Positions 16,365 to 25,392 of a stretch of 64,000 nt of DNA are shown here, one piece after another. This DNA is from Methanocella arvoryzae MRE50 (GTDB taxonomy: Archaea > Halobacteriota > Methanocellia > Methanocellales > Methanocellaceae): positions 496,001 to 560,000 of the forward strand of contig NC_009464.1 of the NCBI RefSeq assembly GCF_000063445.1, written 5' to 3'. Numbering within the stretch: position 1 is the stretch's first letter; every line of letters begins with the position of its first letter. A model generated the notes under the pieces. That model was not told the DNA's origin. It saw only the letters and a list, made by a program, of their open reading frames with translations, and ran no database searches. Made by a program: the position numbers and the translations under genes.

Positions 16365-18716
16365 ATGCGCACGACATCGTCGGCGACATTGTCGGCGACA
16401 GGCATGATTGTAGATCTGTGGCACAGGCCATCGACCGATTCACAGCACGGCGCCTACCTGCTCTGGCTGCGGACGGCGGACGGCATCATATGCGTCGAAG
16501 ACCGGGAGTTCCGCCCATCCTTCTCCGTCATCCCGTCTACTCAGGCCCGGCTGGTGGAGCAAGTCGTGGCGCAGCACGAGAACGTCGCCCGGGCCGAGAC
16601 GGCCTGCCGGTATCCGTCGATCTATGCGGCGGACCAGGTTCCTGTGATAAGGGCCTTCATGCTGGACGAGCGCCGGGCGGAGGAGACCATGCGGGAAATC
16701 CGGGCCCGGGCGCCTGCAGAGGTCCGGTTTGCAGAGTGGAAGCTGCTGCCTGAATTGCAGTGGTACTACCTCCGCCGGATACCGCCGCACTCGCTCGTCG
16801 CGATCGAGGCAGAGGGCGGCGTCCTGCAGAGCATCGAGTATATCGGCCCGGCCGATTCCGAAGCGTTGAAGGTGATGGCTATTTACCCTGCCTTCACCAC
16901 CAGAGTGCCGGCGAACTGCCGCATCCAGTCGATCACCCTGCGCTATGGCAAGGAGGAAGTAGCGATATCGGGCAGGGAAGAGGATGTGCTGGCCGAGATG
17001 CAGCGGCGGCTCGATGCCTGCGACCCGGATGCCATCGCCATCTTCGACGCCGACTGGGAAACACTGCCCCTGCTGGGGCTGCGGGCGCAGGATAACAATA
17101 TGCGCCTGCGATTAGGCCGCCTGCCGGATCCCACGAAACTTTACCCGCCCCGTGGAGCGGTGCGCCACTGGCAGGCGAAGCAGGTTCGTACCCCCGGCCG
17201 CATCCTGCTCGACCTGTGGAAAGATGCAAGGACCGACGCCGACCTCAAGCGCACCGGGCTCGACCTCGACGACGTCTACGGCGCCGAGTTCCATGATCGG
17301 CAAAAGAGCCCTGCGTCGATGGTCTACGACCTGGCCAGGGAACGGCTGCCCATGCTCATGTCGTGGTGCCACCGGTGCCTGATGCCGCTGGATTCCGTAT
17401 GCAGGGAGAAGCACGGCTTCATGAACGCCTCCTCGGTGAATTCCACCCTCATAGAGTCCACGGTGATACCGGACGAGCCGGAGTACCCCGAGGGCTTCAA
17501 AACGCCCCTTACAGAGCAGCTAAAGGAGAACGGCGGCCTTGTAATAACACCGGAGGCCGGACTGCATGAGAACGTGGCCATCGTGGACTTCTCATCGCTA
17601 TTCCCCCGGATCTTCGTCAAGCACAACATCAGCCCCGAGACGATCAACTGCAGGCACCCGGAGTGCCGTGCACACGGTGAGCGTGTCCCCTTCCTCGACT
17701 TCCACATCTGCCGGAAACGTAAGGGTGTCTACCCCGTGGTGTTCGGCAAAGTGCTCGCCGAGCGGGACGCGGTGAAGGCAAAGCTGAAAAGCCTCGACCC
17801 GGCCTCGGAAGAGTACCGGAAGCTCGAAATGCTCTACAAGTCGCTAAAAATGCAGCTGGTCAGCCCGTACGGGTACATGCAGTTCGCGCTGAACAATTTC
17901 AGGAGCGTCGACGGCAACCGCTCCATCCCGGCATACGGCCGGCACTACCTGCTCCGGGCCAGAGACATCGCCGAGGACGCGGGCTTCAATGTGATCTACG
18001 CCGACACGGACTCGCTCTTCATCCAGGGCGGAGACAGGGAATTGTACACTGCGTTCTGCAATCGCATCAGCGCCGACTTCGGCCTGGAGCTGAAACTCGA
18101 GCACGTCTGCCGGTGGGTGCTCTTCCTGCCAGAGCACCCCGGGGGCAAAAAAGGGCTGAAGAAGAAGTACTTCGCCAGTGTGGACGGGGAAGTCCTCGTC
18201 CGGGGCCTTGAGGTCAGGAGGCAGGACCGGGCGGCGATCACGAAAAAAGTGCAGGAGCACGTGCTGGAGATACTGGCCTCGGCGAACGATGCGACAGAGT
18301 TCCGGGCCATGATCCCGAAAGTCGCCGCCTACGTCCGGGGAGAGGTCGCCCGCATCCAGGCGGGCAACGTCACGCCCGAGGAACTCGCCATAGTGCGCAA
18401 GCTGTCCCATCGCCCGGAGGAGTACAAAGCGCTGCCGCATCACGCTGTCGCTGCAGAGGCTCTGGCCGCGAAGGGGCGCTCGGTGAGGGTGGGCGGCAAG
18501 GTCGAGTACATCGTCACAGGGACGAATAAGGCTACCCCGCTGGCGCTGGCCGGGAATGACCCGGAGTACGACGTCGCCTCGTACGTCGAAAACACCGTAC
18601 ACCCGATCTACATGCTCCTGAGGGAGTTCGGGCTGAAATACGAGGATTTACTGCCCGGGCCGAAACAGGTCGGGCTGGATGCATTTATGGGAGCTGATAG
18701 CATATGCCAGGTTTGA
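16365..18716 (+). CDS. Divergent family B DNA polymerase lacking recognisable exonuclease motifs
   Basis: A 783-residue B-family polymerase. The start is ATG 16365, five bases after a perfect GGAGGT. Polymerase motif A is VDFSSLFPRIF (near residue 407), motif B is KMQLVSPYGYM (near 495, with Val where the usual Asn stands), and motif C is YADTDSLF (near 546), so both catalytic Asp positions are present. The 3'-5' exonuclease looks lost: where Exo I (FDIE) should be the sequence reads VMAIYPAF, Exo II is IFDADWETLP, and no Exo III YxxxD is seen, although the linker GRILLDLWKDAR is kept. This is consistent with the PolB2-type paralogues linked to lesion bypass; that assignment is inference. Confidence 0.85.
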   Translation: MRTTSSATLSATGMIVDLWHRPSTDSQHGAYLLWLRTADGIICVEDREFRPSFSVIPSTQARLVEQVVAQHENVARAETACRYPSIYAADQVPVIRAFMLDERRAEETMREIRARAPAEVRFAEWKLLPELQWYYLRRIPPHSLVAIEAEGGVLQSIEYIGPADSEALKVMAIYPAFTTRVPANCRIQSITLRYGKEEVAISGREEDVLAEMQRRLDACDPDAIAIFDADWETLPLLGLRAQDNNMRLRLGRLPDPTKLYPPRGAVRHWQAKQVRTPGRILLDLWKDARTDADLKRTGLDLDDVYGAEFHDRQKSPASMVYDLARERLPMLMSWCHRCLMPLDSVCREKHGFMNASSVNSTLIESTVIPDEPEYPEGFKTPLTEQLKENGGLVITPEAGLHENVAIVDFSSLFPRIFVKHNISPETINCRHPECRAHGERVPFLDFHICRKRKGVYPVVFGKVLAERDAVKAKLKSLDPASEEYRKLEMLYKSLKMQLVSPYGYMQFALNNFRSVDGNRSIPAYGRHYLLRARDIAEDAGFNVIYADTDSLFIQGGDRELYTAFCNRISADFGLELKLEHVCRWVLFLPEHPGGKKGLKKKYFASVDGEVLVRGLEVRRQDRAAITKKVQEHVLEILASANDATEFRAMIPKVAAYVRGEVARIQAGNVTPEELAIVRKLSHRPEEYKALPHHAVAAEALAAKGRSVRVGGKVEYIVTGTNKATPLALAGNDPEYDVASYVENTVHPIYMLLREFGLKYEDLLPGPKQVGLDAFMGADSICQV

Positions 18717-18928
18717 GTTTGATGAAGGCCCACAAGCGGTGGGAAGGGTACAGGCAGACGCTGGATAAGAAGAGAAGAGAAATCTTCGACTATATCTTTT
18801 TCGAGCTTGCCGGGCGTCGGGAGGAGACGCTGGTGAACCACCCGGACCAGAGCGAGGCGGCTATGATGAATGCGATGATCGAGATGGAAATGCGGCTGAG
18901 AGAGCTTGAGTCTAAGGTTCAAAAGTAG
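18704..18928 (+). CDS. Small helical protein overlapping the polymerase gene
   Basis: A 74-residue, charged, helix-rich ORF that begins inside the last 13 bases of the polymerase gene, so translation is probably coupled. ATG 18704 or ATG 18722 could start it. The C-terminal MMNAMIEMEMRLRELESKV is a likely coiled coil. No known domain is recognised. Its overlap with the polymerase suggests an accessory subunit or regulator, which is inference only. It ends just before a convergent glycosyltransferase gene. Confidence 0.6.
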   Translation: MPGLSLMKAHKRWEGYRQTLDKKRREIFDYIFFELAGRREETLVNHPDQSEAAMMNAMIEMEMRLRELESKVQK

Positions 18929-18930
18929 TA

Positions 18931-19638
18931 CTACCGGATCGGCTCATACCCTCCGTGCCCCTTGCGCCCGCCATGTACTTTGATAGTGTTAGTAACGTGA
19001 AACGCGACGAACCGGGCATAGCCCCACTCGCGCACTCTCCGCATAGAAACGTACACCAGGGAGTCGGGATTAAAGACAAACCGCCCGTACCGCTTGATAC
19101 GTTTGCATAGCTCGATGTCCTCTCCCGTAACCAGCGACTCGTCGAATCCGCCCGCCTTATCAAACGCTTCCCGGGTGACGGCAAAGTTGGCCCCGGCTAC
19201 GGCCGGGTTGTTGATCCTGGCCATGAACTTCGAATAGGGCGCGTTCACGTACCTGCAAAAGCCGTTCTCAAACCTGTTTCCGTCCATCGGCATCAGGTTC
19301 CCGTACATGCCGACGACGTCTTTTTCCTCGAAGCTCGACGCGATGCTGGACAGCCAGCCGGGCGGCATGTATGTATCGGCGTCCGAAAATGCGAGTACAG
19401 GGTACTTCGCAGCTTTTGCGCCGATCTGCCTGCCACTGGCGATCGTGTCGCACTTGGGGTGCCTGATCACTAGATCGGCGTACTTATCCGCGATGGCGGC
19501 CGTATTGTCGGTACTGCAGTCATCGGAAATGATGATCTCGTAGTCCCCGCGGTAGTCCTGACAGGAAAGTGACTTCAGGCACCTCTCGATATAATTCTCT
19601 TCGTTGTAGGCCGGAATGACGACTGAGATCCCCACCAT
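18931..19638 (-). CDS. Family 2 glycosyltransferase
   Basis: GT-A fold transferase using a nucleotide sugar. From ATG 19638 (GGTGA a few bases upstream) the product is 235 aa and opens directly with VVIPAYNEENYIERCL. Other features: EIIISDDCSTDNT, the DxD-like FSDADTYMP for the metal, NFAVTREAFDKAGGFDES, and the catalytic GEDIELCKR. No membrane segment, so it is cytosolic or peripheral, with substrate probably a lipid or a protein-linked glycan. A longer frame from 19722 adds 28 residues without family similarity. Convergent with the small ORF to its left. Confidence 0.88.
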   Translation of the reverse strand: MVGISVVIPAYNEENYIERCLKSLSCQDYRGDYEIIISDDCSTDNTAAIADKYADLVIRHPKCDTIASGRQIGAKAAKYPVLAFSDADTYMPPGWLSSIASSFEEKDVVGMYGNLMPMDGNRFENGFCRYVNAPYSKFMARINNPAVAGANFAVTREAFDKAGGFDESLVTGEDIELCKRIKRYGRFVFNPDSLVYVSMRRVREWGYARFVAFHVTNTIKVHGGRKGHGGYEPIR

Positions 19639-19802
19639 TGAATTCACCGTATCGCTGAGTGTTGCACAGGCGGATGACCTTCTCAGATCTTCTCGCCGCG
19701 CCATGCGTATAATAAATCCCATGATTAATAATCGTGCTGGTATCGGGCGGCATACTTACAACTATTTCACTTTGTAACGCTAAGTTATCTCTTGAAGTTG
19801 AG

Positions 19803-21344
19803 ATGATGGCGAATACCGACGACAAAAAACACCGCGCTATTCTGCAGAGAATTGCCCGAAAGGCTATGCTGGAAAGGGGCCTGCTCCCGGAATTCTCTAA
19901 GAAGGCGCTGGCCGAGCTGGACCGGATCGATGCGCCCGCATCCCCGACCGGGGCATCGATACGTGATCTCAGGGACCTTCTCTGGTGCTCCATTGACAAC
20001 GACGATTCGCTCGACCTGGACCAGCTTACGGTGGCCGAAGCCATGCCCTCGGGAGCCGTGAAGGTCCGGGTCGCCATCGCTGACGTGGATGCCCTGGTCA
20101 GGAAGCGGTCTGAAATAGACAACCATGCGCGTCAGAACACTACCTCTGTCTACACGGCTGCTGAAATTTTCCCGATGCTGCCCCCGAAGCTCTCCAACGA
20201 TCTGACTTCTCTAAATAAGGGGTCGGACCGCCTGGCAGTCGTCGTCGAAATGGTTTTCGCCCCGGACGGAACGCTTCAGAGCTCGGACGTTTATCGGGCG
20301 ATGGTGCGTAATCACGCCAAGCTTGCTTACAATAGTGTGGCCGCCTGGCTGGAGGGCACCGGGCCGGCGCCGCAGGAGCTCGTTGCCGTCGACGGCCTCG
20401 CCGAGAACATCCGGCTCCAGGACCGGGTGGCTCAAACATTAAAGGCCAACAGGTACAGGCAGGGCTCGCTTGAGCTGGAAACGATCAAGGCGCACCCGGT
20501 CTTTGACAGTGATAGGCTCAAAGATCTGGAAAAGGACGAGAGCAACCGGGCCAAAGATGTAATAGCGGAATTCATGATCGCTGCCAACGGCGTGACTACC
20601 CGATATCTTACGGCCAGAAAGTTTCCGACCCTGCAACGCGTGGTGCGTGTTCCTAAGCGGTGGGGCCGGATTGTCGAGATTGCGGCAAAGATGGGCTACC
20701 GGCTGCCCAGGAAGCCCGACTCGGAAGCCCTGGAGCTGTTTCTGGCCTCGGCCAAAGCTGCGGACCCCATTCGCTTCCCCGATCTTTCGCTCAGCGTCAT
20801 CAAGCTGCTGGGCTCCGGAGAATACGTCGTCCAGCGGCCGGGAGAGCGCCCGATCGGGCACTTCGGCCTCGCCGTCAGGGACTATAATCATTCCACTGCC
20901 CCGAACCGCCGGTACCCGGATCTGATCACCCAGCGGCTGCTGAAAGCCGCCATAGCCGGATCGTCTTCACCTTACAGTGTCGGGGAACTGGAAGATCTGG
21001 CGAGGCACTGCACTGAACAGGAGGATGACGCCAGCAAGATCGAGCGACAGGTGGGTAAATCCGCAGCCGCCCTGCTGCTGGAATCGAGGATCGGCGAGCA
21101 GTTCGATGCAGTCGTCACCGGTGTCACAGATCACGGGACGTGGGTCCGGATCTTCAATCCCCCTGTCGAGGGAAAGCTGGAGCATGGCTACGAAGGCGTG
21201 GACGTAGGCGACCTGGTCCGGGTGCAACTGATAGGTACGGACGTGGAGCGCGGGTTTATCGATTTCAAGAGGGTGAAGACTGGTAAACTGCATGGGCATA
21301 GGGACCACTCTGTGCTGGAGACCGGGCCAGGCACTTTACAGTAG
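19803..21344 (+). CDS. RNase R/RNase II family exoribonuclease
   Basis: A 513-residue 3'-5' exoribonuclease. The RNB catalytic domain carries SIDNDDSLDLDQL, equivalent to the DDxxSxDxD metal site, ADVDALVRKRSEID, the MLPPKLSNDLTSLN loop and the C-terminal RNB signature RYPDLITQRLL. A compact S1 RNA-binding domain follows at about 450-505 (FDAVVTGVTDHGTWVRIF). There is no N-terminal cold-shock pair, so it is shorter than bacterial RNase R. Start ATG 19803 or 19806; upstream residues back to 19734 are not conserved-looking. Divergent from the glycosyltransferase gene. Confidence 0.9.
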   Translation: MMANTDDKKHRAILQRIARKAMLERGLLPEFSKKALAELDRIDAPASPTGASIRDLRDLLWCSIDNDDSLDLDQLTVAEAMPSGAVKVRVAIADVDALVRKRSEIDNHARQNTTSVYTAAEIFPMLPPKLSNDLTSLNKGSDRLAVVVEMVFAPDGTLQSSDVYRAMVRNHAKLAYNSVAAWLEGTGPAPQELVAVDGLAENIRLQDRVAQTLKANRYRQGSLELETIKAHPVFDSDRLKDLEKDESNRAKDVIAEFMIAANGVTTRYLTARKFPTLQRVVRVPKRWGRIVEIAAKMGYRLPRKPDSEALELFLASAKAADPIRFPDLSLSVIKLLGSGEYVVQRPGERPIGHFGLAVRDYNHSTAPNRRYPDLITQRLLKAAIAGSSSPYSVGELEDLARHCTEQEDDASKIERQVGKSAAALLLESRIGEQFDAVVTGVTDHGTWVRIFNPPVEGKLEHGYEGVDVGDLVRVQLIGTDVERGFIDFKRVKTGKLHGHRDHSVLETGPGTLQ

Positions 21345-21391
21345 TCCAGAACCGGGATCTGCTGAACAGGCTAAACCTGGCGGCCAAAGAA

Positions 21392-21658
21392 GTGTCCAGG
21401 CAGATGGAAATGGAGAATTTCAAGGAACTGGGGAGCGATGAGACGTACGACTGCCTGCACGGCGCTCGGACGCTGGTCATCGTCTCGGGTGACAGGACCT
21501 GCCCTGTCCCCCTCGATGCCGACTGGGCTGAGTTGAGTAAAGAGCTGAAACTACCGGAAAACTACCGGCCTTACGATTCGGCCGTGTTCGGGTATAAGAA
21601 TGGGCCTGCTCCTGAAGCGCCGGAGAGGAAGCCTGATCTTATCACCTATATCAGATAA
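21392..21658 (+). CDS. Hypothetical protein after the RNase gene
   Basis: A frame of 88 codons whose only start candidates are GTG 21392 and ATG 21404. It begins 47 bases after the RNase stop and ends before a T-rich stretch. The frame stays open upstream to 21302 with protein-like sequence (QNRDLLNRLNLAAKE) but no start codon, so the true start, or a sequencing frameshift joining it to something upstream, is unclear. Content includes LVIVSGDRTCPVPLDADWAEL. No family recognised. Confidence 0.5.
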   Translation: MSRQMEMENFKELGSDETYDCLHGARTLVIVSGDRTCPVPLDADWAELSKELKLPENYRPYDSAVFGYKNGPAPEAPERKPDLITYIR

Positions 21659-21754
21659 TTTTTTTATATACAGTCAATGAGTGGTAAGCCGTAACCGCTC
21701 TTAACTACTTTTTTCTAAAATATTTACTTCCTTTATGACGCCGCAGATCAGCTG

Positions 21755-22624
21755 TCAGTCCGCTTTGTCATTCAGGTCGATGGTGAGCCTGTAAAACCCG
21801 GGCGGCATCTCTTCCGGCACTGTCACGTAAAAGTCCTGCACGACCTTTTCACCAGTCTTGAGCTCGAGGTTCAGGTCTGTCGTATAGTCTACCGGGTAGT
21901 CGATCCAGAACCCAAAGAGCTTGGTTGCGACCTTGATGGTCAGAGTCTCCTGAGTGATGGTGTCGTTCAGGTTGATGATCGTAGCGCGTAGCCTGGCGGT
22001 ATCGCCCTGATAGTAGTAGGCCTGCCCGAACGTGGTCTTGTCGGGAATGATCGTGCCTTTGCCGATCCGGAGGACCGGTATGTCGGTCATCTGCAGCTTC
22101 GAGTAATCCTCGGGCTTCAGCGGCGTGATATGCTCGGTCCCGCTCGTGAACGGGTTCGGTGCCGGAGTTGCAGTAGGAGCCGGAGTAGAGGTCGGAATCG
22201 GGGTGATCACGGGAGTGACCGTCGGCGTGGTAGTCGGGGTCGGGGTTTCCGTGGGTACCGGCTCATCCGTCGGCGTCGGAGTTGCAGGGTCCGCCGGTGT
22301 CGCTGTCGGCGAGGCGGCAGGCGTAACGGTAGGCAGGATAGTAGGTGTCACTACAGGTGTGACCGTGACTATACTTACAGGCGTTGCCGTCGGATCCAGA
22401 TATATGGGAGTTACGGCAGGATCTGGTGTGGCAGTCGGACCAGGTACTGTGCCCTGGGTCCAGCCAGGGTTTGGCGCCCGAGTGTTGTCCGAAGTGAGAG
22501 TCTGGTAGACACTCAAGGCTCCGACGGCTAAGGCCAGGATCATCGCTCCCATGACGGCCGTGACCAGTAGGATTGCCACAATAAGTAGAGTAGATGGTTT
22601 CTCCGGGGATGTTTTCTCGTCCAA
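21755..22624 (-). CDS. Membrane-anchored surface protein with Thr/Pro-rich stalk
   Basis: A 289-residue protein of unknown function. Residues 12-40 form one membrane helix (STLLIVAILLVTAVMGAMIL) with a short cytoplasmic N-terminus, so the rest should lie outside the cell. Residues about 50-165 are a mucin-like stalk of repeated T-P, A-T-P and V-T-P units with almost no hydrophobic side chains, a likely glycosylation target. The C-terminal 120 residues look like a beta-sandwich of the type that stores hydrophobic strands (GDTARLRATIINLNDTIT, EEMPPGFYRLTIDLND). Monocistronic. Confidence 0.75.
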   Translation of the reverse strand: MDEKTSPEKPSTLLIVAILLVTAVMGAMILALAVGALSVYQTLTSDNTRAPNPGWTQGTVPGPTATPDPAVTPIYLDPTATPVSIVTVTPVVTPTILPTVTPAASPTATPADPATPTPTDEPVPTETPTPTTTPTVTPVITPIPTSTPAPTATPAPNPFTSGTEHITPLKPEDYSKLQMTDIPVLRIGKGTIIPDKTTFGQAYYYQGDTARLRATIINLNDTITQETLTIKVATKLFGFWIDYPVDYTTDLNLELKTGEKVVQDFYVTVPEEMPPGFYRLTIDLNDKAD

Positions 22625-22756
22625 TGGATCACCACGTACTAATGATCTTTACTGCTGTGAAGCGGACCGAAAGCCAGTATGCCTTAGCCATATAAATTCC
22701 AGATGGATAAGGGTATGGCGTATTGCTTATATAACCCTGTCTGTCCTTTCTGAAAC

Positions 22757-24196
22757 TCAGTAGTGGCTGTTCTGCTGGTGGGCGGTGTGCCGCTCAACGA
22801 TCGGCGCCGCCTCTTCGAGCTTCTTCGTCTGTGCCAGGTTATACATCAGCGCGGCAGTAGTCTTGATGCCGTTGTAATAGTTCTCCAGCCGGAAGTGTTC
22901 GTTGGGAGAGTGCTCTCCATCCTCAGGATCTGCGAAGCCGATCAGCAGGATATCCTCGATCTCCAGCCATTTCTTCATCGTCAGCACTACGCCGATGCTG
23001 CCTCCCGAGCGAATGAAGACAGGCTCTTTGCCGAACCCGTACTCTACTGCAGCTTTAGCAGACTTGATCGCATGGCTGTCCTGGGAAACGATGACCGGCT
23101 CGGACGCGGCGTGTCTGGTGATCTTCACGGTAACGCCGGGCGGCGTAACTTTGCGCACATGTTCCTCAAACAGCCTGACGATCTTCTCTGCGCTCTGGTC
23201 AGGCACTATACGCATGCTGACCTTGGCGCCTGCCGTCGACGGGATGATCGTTTTGGAGCCCTCCTCCTGGTAGCCGCCCCAGATGCCGTTGATCTCCACG
23301 GTCGGCCTGGCCCAGGTGCTCTCTAAAAACGTGTATCCTTCTTCGGGCACCAGCGTGCATGCCCCGGTCAGCTCGCAGACGGATTCCGCGCTGAAAGGCA
23401 GCTCGGCCAGCTGTTTTCTCTCCCGGGTCGAGATGTCCCGTACATCATCGTAGAAGCCGGGGATCAGAGATTTGCCGTTGCCGTCCCTCATCGAACTGAT
23501 GATCTGAACTAAAGCAGTGGCCGGATTGGTGATGCCGCCGCCGTAGACGCCGGAGTGGACGTCCATCTTCGGGCCGGTGACGTCGAGCTGCATGTAGACG
23601 AGGCCGCGGAGGCCGTATTCGATGGCGGGCCGGTCTTTGCTGAACTTGGCGCCGTCTGATACTGCGATGACGTCGGCTTTGAGCAGTTCCCTGTGCTGGC
23701 TGACGAACGCTTCCATGTTGGGGCTGCCCAGCTCTTCCTCGCCCTCGAAGAACAGCTTGACGTTGAGCGGCAGCTTTCCCTCGGTGGAAAGGATAGACTC
23801 GATAGCCTTGATATAAGTGAAGAGCTGCCCTTTGTCATCCGAAGCTCCCCTGCCGTAGATCGTCTCATCCCGTATTTCAGGAGAGAACGGTGGCGAATGC
23901 CAGTCCTTCACATCCCCTTCAGGCTGGACGTCGTAGTGGCCGTAGATGAGCAAAGTCGGGGCTGCAAGGTCACTGCACATTTCTGCGAAGACGACCGGGT
24001 GGCCGGGCGTCTCGTAGATCCGGCCGTTAAAGCCTAAGCGAGAAACGTGGGCGAGAAGCCACTCTGCCGCTCTCCGCACGTCTCCGGCGTGGCTGGCAGT
24101 CATGCTGTCGCTCGGAATGGCGATCAGCTGCATTAGCTCGTCCGTATAGCGTTCCATGTTGTCGTCTATGTGCCTCAAAACCTGCTCCGGTAACAC
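22757..24196 (-). CDS. M20 family metallopeptidase (dipeptidase/CNDP type)
   Basis: Zinc exopeptidase of 479 aa. Metal and catalytic motifs are in order: LLIYGHYDVQPEG (His ligand and catalytic Asp), GASDDKGQ (bridging Asp), FEGEEELGSPN (Glu pair), VSDGAKF (Asp ligand) and the C-terminal GEHSPNEHF (His ligand). The central dimerisation (lid) domain spans about 195-360. Length and motif spacing match the carnosinase-like branch. No signal peptide, so it acts inside the cell, probably in peptide turnover. Monocistronic. Confidence 0.92.
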   Translation of the reverse strand: MLPEQVLRHIDDNMERYTDELMQLIAIPSDSMTASHAGDVRRAAEWLLAHVSRLGFNGRIYETPGHPVVFAEMCSDLAAPTLLIYGHYDVQPEGDVKDWHSPPFSPEIRDETIYGRGASDDKGQLFTYIKAIESILSTEGKLPLNVKLFFEGEEELGSPNMEAFVSQHRELLKADVIAVSDGAKFSKDRPAIEYGLRGLVYMQLDVTGPKMDVHSGVYGGGITNPATALVQIISSMRDGNGKSLIPGFYDDVRDISTRERKQLAELPFSAESVCELTGACTLVPEEGYTFLESTWARPTVEINGIWGGYQEEGSKTIIPSTAGAKVSMRIVPDQSAEKIVRLFEEHVRKVTPPGVTVKITRHAASEPVIVSQDSHAIKSAKAAVEYGFGKEPVFIRSGGSIGVVLTMKKWLEIEDILLIGFADPEDGEHSPNEHFRLENYYNGIKTTAALMYNLAQTKKLEEAAPIVERHTAHQQNSHY

Positions 24197-24304
24197 TATA
24201 ATATCTCCTGTTTGCCAGAATATACCCTATACTTTAAATCCGTTCTCATAAACAAATGCCCTGTCGCAACCATAGTACCGGGAACAACTGCCACCACTCC
24301 ACCA

Positions 24305-25150
24305 CTATCCGCGTTTACCCGGACCAGTCTTTCTAAGGCTCTGCAGGTAAGTCTTCCTCACCATAGCACGCTTTCTGCGTTCCGCCTCTTCTCTGGTGAT
24401 GCTCATCTCCTGCTCAATGCCGGCGGTGATGACGCCGATGGGCAGTGCCATCGCCACTATTTCCAGGAACGACAGTATCACGCCAGCCACTTTGCCCGCA
24501 GGAGTGATCGGATAAAGCCCGGCAAACCCCGCCGAGGTCATGGCACTGACACCCCACAATAATGCGCTGAAAATATTGGCGAACTGAGCGGGCTGGGCTT
24601 CGTGTTCCAGGTAGAACATGATGGCGGCGGAAACCAGCAGCAGGACGAACTGGATGACCAGCGTGATCAGTAAGAATTCCCGCTGTTTGACAATCACGCG
24701 CTCGATCAGGTCCAGGGAATCGGAGTACCGGGCCAGCTTGGCGAGACGGGCCAGCCGGAACAGGCGTAGCGTCCTGATGACGAGGAAGTCGAACGGCAGT
24801 ACGATCGGCAGGTAGTACGGCAGGATCGCCATGAGGTCTGTGACGGCCAGGATATTGGTCGTCATGTAGCGGATGCGGCCCTTGATCGGCTCCCCGTATA
24901 TGGGATCCTCGGTGCATACCCACAGGCGGAGCAGGTACTCGATGGTAAAGACAACGACCGAGAAGGCTTCCAGGTACGAGAAAAGCCACTCGTAGGTGAT
25001 AGAGACCTCTTTGAAGGTCTGGAGCATGAAGGCAATGAGGTTCACTACCAGGAGGATGATAAGAAAAACGTTGAGCACCCTCGTTGCAGTATCCTGAGTA
25101 TTCTCGATGTTCAGGATCTCGTAGAGCCGGCGTTTTAAGACAGGGAGCAT
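24305..25150 (-). CDS. Voltage-gated-like ion channel with non-canonical selectivity filter
   Basis: A six-helix channel subunit of 281 aa. S4 is complete, with a positive residue at every third position (R126, R129, R132, R135, K138, R141 in VIRTLRLFRLARLAKLAR). The pore loop FSALLWGVSAMTSAGFAG aligns with potassium-channel FxxLWWAxxTMTTVGYGD, but residues 205-211 read TSAGFAG where TTVGYGD is expected. The downstream YPITPAGKVAGV is as in KvAP-type channels. A basic amphipathic C-terminal tail follows S6. Ion selectivity cannot be assumed to be potassium. Confidence 0.85.
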   Translation of the reverse strand: MLPVLKRRLYEILNIENTQDTATRVLNVFLIILLVVNLIAFMLQTFKEVSITYEWLFSYLEAFSVVVFTIEYLLRLWVCTEDPIYGEPIKGRIRYMTTNILAVTDLMAILPYYLPIVLPFDFLVIRTLRLFRLARLAKLARYSDSLDLIERVIVKQREFLLITLVIQFVLLLVSAAIMFYLEHEAQPAQFANIFSALLWGVSAMTSAGFAGLYPITPAGKVAGVILSFLEIVAMALPIGVITAGIEQEMSITREEAERRKRAMVRKTYLQSLRKTGPGKRG

Positions 25151-25392
25151 CGGCTTCGACCAGCCAATAGTATTGATAAATAATTATATATCTGTACGCG
25201 GGGCTTTAGGTGTATACCTGTGCCATAGACCATTGAAAAATGGGTGCCCGACATGATACTGCCTCGTCCGGCACTCAAATCGATAGTTAGGCTATAATTA
25301 TGTCCTGTTTTAGCATTCAGACATTTTTTCTATAACTACGGCGCGAATTGAAGTTAAAATAAGCCTTAAATTATAATCACGCGTAGTATTGT

